64,000 bases of DNA, taken from contig NZ_CP048264.1 in assembly GCF_019469185.1 (NCBI RefSeq), forward strand, positions 1,240,001-1,304,000. Direction: 5' to 3'. The position numbers and the translations under genes were made by a program. The stretch comes from Gilliamella sp. ESL0441. GTDB lineage: Bacteria > Pseudomonadota > Gammaproteobacteria > Enterobacterales > Orbaceae. The notes beneath the pieces are model-generated. The model was given only the letters and a program-made list of their open reading frames with translations, was not told where the DNA came from and did not search any database. Positions 61,046-64,000 of this stretch are shown here, in pieces (positions within the stretch are counted from its first letter, which is position 1; every line of letters starts with the position of its first letter).

Positions 61046-61432
61046 TTACCGTTTTTTATTTTTATATATTTTCTTTTTTCTAAAATAATAAAAGCCAACA
61101 ACAATATGCGCTAAAAAAACGATTACTAAAATAATGCGCACATGCAAGGAATGAATAAAAATAAATGGGATTAATAATACGATAAAAACCATAGCTAGCA
61201 TTTTAAACAAACTTTTTTTAGATGCTTTCTTCTCAATAAGCATCTTTTGTATATAAGTTTGATAATAATGACTTTGAGTAAAAAAGCGATAAAGACGTTC
61301 TGAACTATTAAGCCACAAATATGCTGTTAACAAATAGAAAGGCACTGTTGGCAAAAGTGGCACGAAAATGCCTACTGTTCCCAGCAAAAAAGAAACTCCA
61401 CCTATAATAATAAATAACCATTTTTTTAACAT
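61046..61432 (-). CDS. ybaN: DUF454 inner-membrane protein YbaN
   Basis: 128 residues. The family signature is the N-terminal GGVSFLLGTVGIFVPLLPTV and FYLLTAYLWLNSSERLYRF, followed by two more membrane segments and a basic tail. Function unknown. Convergent with the preceding gene. Confidence 0.85.
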   Translation of the reverse strand: MLKKWLFIIIGGVSFLLGTVGIFVPLLPTVPFYLLTAYLWLNSSERLYRFFTQSHYYQTYIQKMLIEKKASKKSLFKMLAMVFIVLLIPFIFIHSLHVRIILVIVFLAHIVVGFYYFRKKKIYKNKKR

Positions 61433-61693
61433 AACTAAGTATACTTATAGATAATTCATAAAATTTATTGCGAATAACAAAGCATGAATTCAATATTCCA
61501 AAAAACTTAATCATTACATAAATTAATAATTGTGCGACAATCCAAGTATATAACAGAGTATAAAAAGAAAGAAACGTTATGAAACACAATTTTTTCGTAT
61601 TGATTAATATACATTTTTCTTTGCATTTATATTGAATGTGTTATATAAAACAATTATATATTTCAGTAATTTTAGTCTTGGATTAGTTTTCAT

Positions 61694-63283
61694 ATGGAAA
61701 AAAAGGAAAAATTAACCATACTTCTTTGCGCCCCAGATTGTTCGACAGAATGTTTAACAGAAGGACAAGTATTTATACAACCGATACAGAGTAATTGGAA
61801 TGATTTTGGATACCAATTAGCGACAGAAATAGGTATTCGATTAAATGATAATTCAATTGAATGGTTTGATTCAAAATTTGCTTTCAAAGATCAAGATAAT
61901 ACTTATAAGTATGTTTCTACAATTCTAAAAAAAGAGAAATTTGTAAATCTTTTTTCGATAGATTTAGCTTTTGCTAATTTATTCACAAATCAAAAATCTT
62001 ATGGTGCAATCAGTCGATTAATTGGTTCTGAAAAAGCAATAAATATTTTAAAGGAAATAAATGATATTTGTTTATCTATTGATAATACTTCTGGTATACC
62101 AAAGTGGGAGGATTTTTACAAAACCGAGGTTTATAGTCGAGCAATGCTCAGAACGAGTGAAGCGTATTTTGCTTATAGGCATGGATATTCAATTATACAA
62201 GGAAAAGTTATTGAAAATGCTGACTCTAAACAGACCTTCAATATCACTTTTAAAAATTTAGATTCTCTTCAACTTGAATTTAAATTTACCAATCAGAATA
62301 AATTACGAGGGCGTATTGCGACCATTATAGGGCAAAATGGATGCGGAAAAACAACGATACTGACAGAACTCGTTAAAGCACTTGCTGATAGGCAATCAAA
62401 ACATATCTCAATTGTTCCACAACTCGACTTTAACCAAGTTATATTATTTGCTCATCATGCAACACTTAACGCAATTGACAAAGAACTTATCAATAATCCT
62501 AATGTCTGTATTTCGCAGCTAGATCCTAATATTCAGAACGACAGATATTTTAATGAAAAAACAGATAATGATTTATTGGTAGATGTGTTAAGAAACAATA
62601 GAATAGCCGAATTATGTAATATCATTTCCCAAGAACTTTATGATTTAACAATTAACGTTCCCCTGATACTGGATCATTCAGCTAACTTAGCTCGACACCA
62701 CGAAATTGAAATAAAAAACTTCACCCGATGCAATGGTGAGCAACGTAGACTTGATAGGATAGCGACGATTGATCGAGAAAAGAATCTAGTTATTTATAAA
62801 GAAGGGAAAAAATATCAACCAAGTTTAGGACAAGCAACATTTATCCGTTTTATTTTAAATGTTTTTGCCAATGTCGGGCCGGCATCTGTACTCCTTATTG
62901 ATGAACCAGAAACTTTTTTACATCCTAATCTTATTTCGCAATTTATGAGAATTTTAAATAATGTATTGGACACCACAAAATCCATCGCCATTATTGCGAC
63001 ACACTCTCCTTATATTGTCAGAGAAGTACAAAGTGCACAAGTTCATATTATCGAAAAAGATGAAGCTGATTTAAAAATTAAACAACCTCGTTTGCAAACA
63101 CTAGGCGCTAATGTGACCAGCATCTCAAATGAAATCTTTGGCGATGATCTGTTAATCCATCTATACAATGAATTAGTTGATAACATTAAAGATGATTTAA
63201 CTTTCGATGAAATTCTCAATAAATATATTGGTGAAATAAGTCCAGATGCACTTTTACAGCTAAGAAACAAGATGGAACGTTAA
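61694..63283 (+). CDS. Septu PtuA-like ABC-type ATPase
   Basis: 529 residues. Walker A IIGQNGCGKTTIL at about residue 213-225 and Walker B SVLLIDEPETFLHP at about 395-408, followed by IIATHSPYIVRE. This is the overcoming-lysogeny/SMC-like ATPase pattern of PtuA. About 200 residues precede the P-loop, whereas PtuA proteins usually begin near it; that part (LTILLCAPDCSTECLTEGQV onwards) I do not recognise. The HNH gene starts one base after its stop. PtuA assembles and gates the PtuB nuclease in anti-phage defence. The pair is clear; the N-terminal domain makes it a variant. Confidence 0.82.
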   Translation: MEKKEKLTILLCAPDCSTECLTEGQVFIQPIQSNWNDFGYQLATEIGIRLNDNSIEWFDSKFAFKDQDNTYKYVSTILKKEKFVNLFSIDLAFANLFTNQKSYGAISRLIGSEKAINILKEINDICLSIDNTSGIPKWEDFYKTEVYSRAMLRTSEAYFAYRHGYSIIQGKVIENADSKQTFNITFKNLDSLQLEFKFTNQNKLRGRIATIIGQNGCGKTTILTELVKALADRQSKHISIVPQLDFNQVILFAHHATLNAIDKELINNPNVCISQLDPNIQNDRYFNEKTDNDLLVDVLRNNRIAELCNIISQELYDLTINVPLILDHSANLARHHEIEIKNFTRCNGEQRRLDRIATIDREKNLVIYKEGKKYQPSLGQATFIRFILNVFANVGPASVLLIDEPETFLHPNLISQFMRILNNVLDTTKSIAIIATHSPYIVREVQSAQVHIIEKDEADLKIKQPRLQTLGANVTSISNEIFGDDLLIHLYNELVDNIKDDLTFDEILNKYIGEISPDALLQLRNKMER

Positions 63284-63284
63284 T

Positions 63285-64000
63285 ATGAGAAAGCTAAATC
63301 TTCCACATTATAACAATGCAGAAATCATTGATAGCTGTAAATTAGATGAACTCTGTCACAATAATCGAAGAGGAAAACATATTCGATTTATTTCGTCTTA
63401 TATCGATATTATCAAACAATGCTATGAGAATTATGATCACCAGAATGGTAATCCATGGTTGATAAATTCACTGTCTGAAGAAACAATATCCCCTTTATCA
63501 GAATTTAAAGAACATATGAATCGTTTATACGATAACCCTCCACAGGCATTAAAATTTATTAAATCGCTGAGAGAAAGCATTCAAGGTGCATGCCCAATGT
63601 GTGGCAGATCAGGCAATGGTACAATCGATCATTATTTACCTAAATCGATATATCCAGAATACTCTTTTTTTTCCAAAAATCTCGTACCAGCTTGTGATAG
63701 ATGTAATAAAGAACGGTCATTAAAAATAAAAGGAAACAGCTTACATGAAAGACCTATTCACCCTTATTTCGATAATTTTGTTGAGAAAAGAGTTATGTCT
63801 TCCCACTTTAAACCGGATTGGAGAGCTCCGCTAATTACCCCTATAGCTGTAAATGTTGAAGATAAAGAAAAAATTATTGTGGAATGGCATATCAATAATA
63901 TTGTCATCCCTTCAGGAATCAAGAATCATTTCTCTTATTTATGGACAAAATTATGTGAATCACCAAGAGTATATTTAAAAAACGCAATTAATTTAGAGGA
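63285..64000 (+). CDS. HNH endonuclease (Septu PtuB-like), 3' end outside window
   Basis: At least 238 residues, open at the window edge. HNH site: CPMCGRSG, then DHYLPKSIYPEY, NLVPACDRCNKERS; two CXXC pairs for structural zinc, the His-Asp metal site and the Asn of the HNH motif. This matches PtuB and other HNH partners of AAA ATPases. Starts at ATG 63285, one base after the ATPase stop, so coupled. As nuclease effector it would cut DNA or RNA when the ATPase senses infection; the target is not visible from sequence. Confidence 0.85.
   Translation, partial: MRKLNLPHYNNAEIIDSCKLDELCHNNRRGKHIRFISSYIDIIKQCYENYDHQNGNPWLINSLSEETISPLSEFKEHMNRLYDNPPQALKFIKSLRESIQGACPMCGRSGNGTIDHYLPKSIYPEYSFFSKNLVPACDRCNKERSLKIKGNSLHERPIHPYFDNFVEKRVMSSHFKPDWRAPLITPIAVNVEDKEKIIVEWHINNIVIPSGIKNHFSYLWTKLCESPRVYLKNAINLE

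Overview
The window is about 64 kb of AT-rich gammaproteobacterial chromosome. Housekeeping gene orders (uvrC-pgsA beside tRNA genes, thrS-infC-rpmI-rplT-pheM-pheS-pheT-ihfA, ppk-ppx, yohJK-sanA), enterobacterial gene types (FNR, YdgH, HslJ, HrpA, PykF) and low GC suggest a member of the Orbaceae (Gilliamella/Frischella/Orbus type). That assignment is an inference from gene content, not a database match. A 27/28 match to the E. coli dif site at 41114-41141 places the window in the replication terminus.

Region by region: 1-2143 is the N-terminal two thirds or so of an SF1 helicase running off the left edge. From about 2722 to 16948 lies accessory DNA that abuts the 3' end of a tRNA-Gly gene; a degenerate copy of that tRNA end at 2722-2744 suggests an old tRNA-integrated island. 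It holds a WYL-regulator fragment and a compact four-gene operon (3673-13755): a Clp-type AAA+ ATPase, an NrdG-like radical-SAM protein, a 2085-residue zinc-ribbon/pseudokinase/SF1-helicase/PD-(D/E)XK protein, and a coiled-coil protein. It ends with a decaying array of DKNYY-family lipoproteins. I regard the four-gene operon as the best candidate for an undescribed conflict or defence system.

16949-37711 is core genome: tRNA-Gly and tRNA-Leu, pgsA, uvrC, the arginine ABC transporter artP-artI-artQ-artM with a probable ArgR operator, sanA, yohJK, sbcB, ubiT, a Na+/H+ antiporter, recO, yaiI, the thrS-to-ihfA translation cluster with its classical controls (thrS operator with a CGT loop, AUU start of infC, pheM attenuator), and 4.5S RNA. 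Then come htpX and rlhA, followed by a 1.5 kb gene-free stretch with dif and a second, inverted dif-like site.

42382-54048 holds fnr, ydgH, hrpA, hslJ, pykF, ppk and ppx. 54125-60996 is an anaerobic-metabolism block: a dicarboxylate transporter, a cytosolic ApbE flavin transferase and a soluble OYE/FMN_bind/fumarate-reductase fusion, followed by a class 1A-like dihydroorotate dehydrogenase (an enzyme type that uses fumarate). The last gene is preceded by a leader ORF spanning a terminator, as in pyrBI attenuation. ybaN follows. The right end (61694-64000) is a Septu-like pair: an ABC-type ATPase and an HNH nuclease cut by the window edge.
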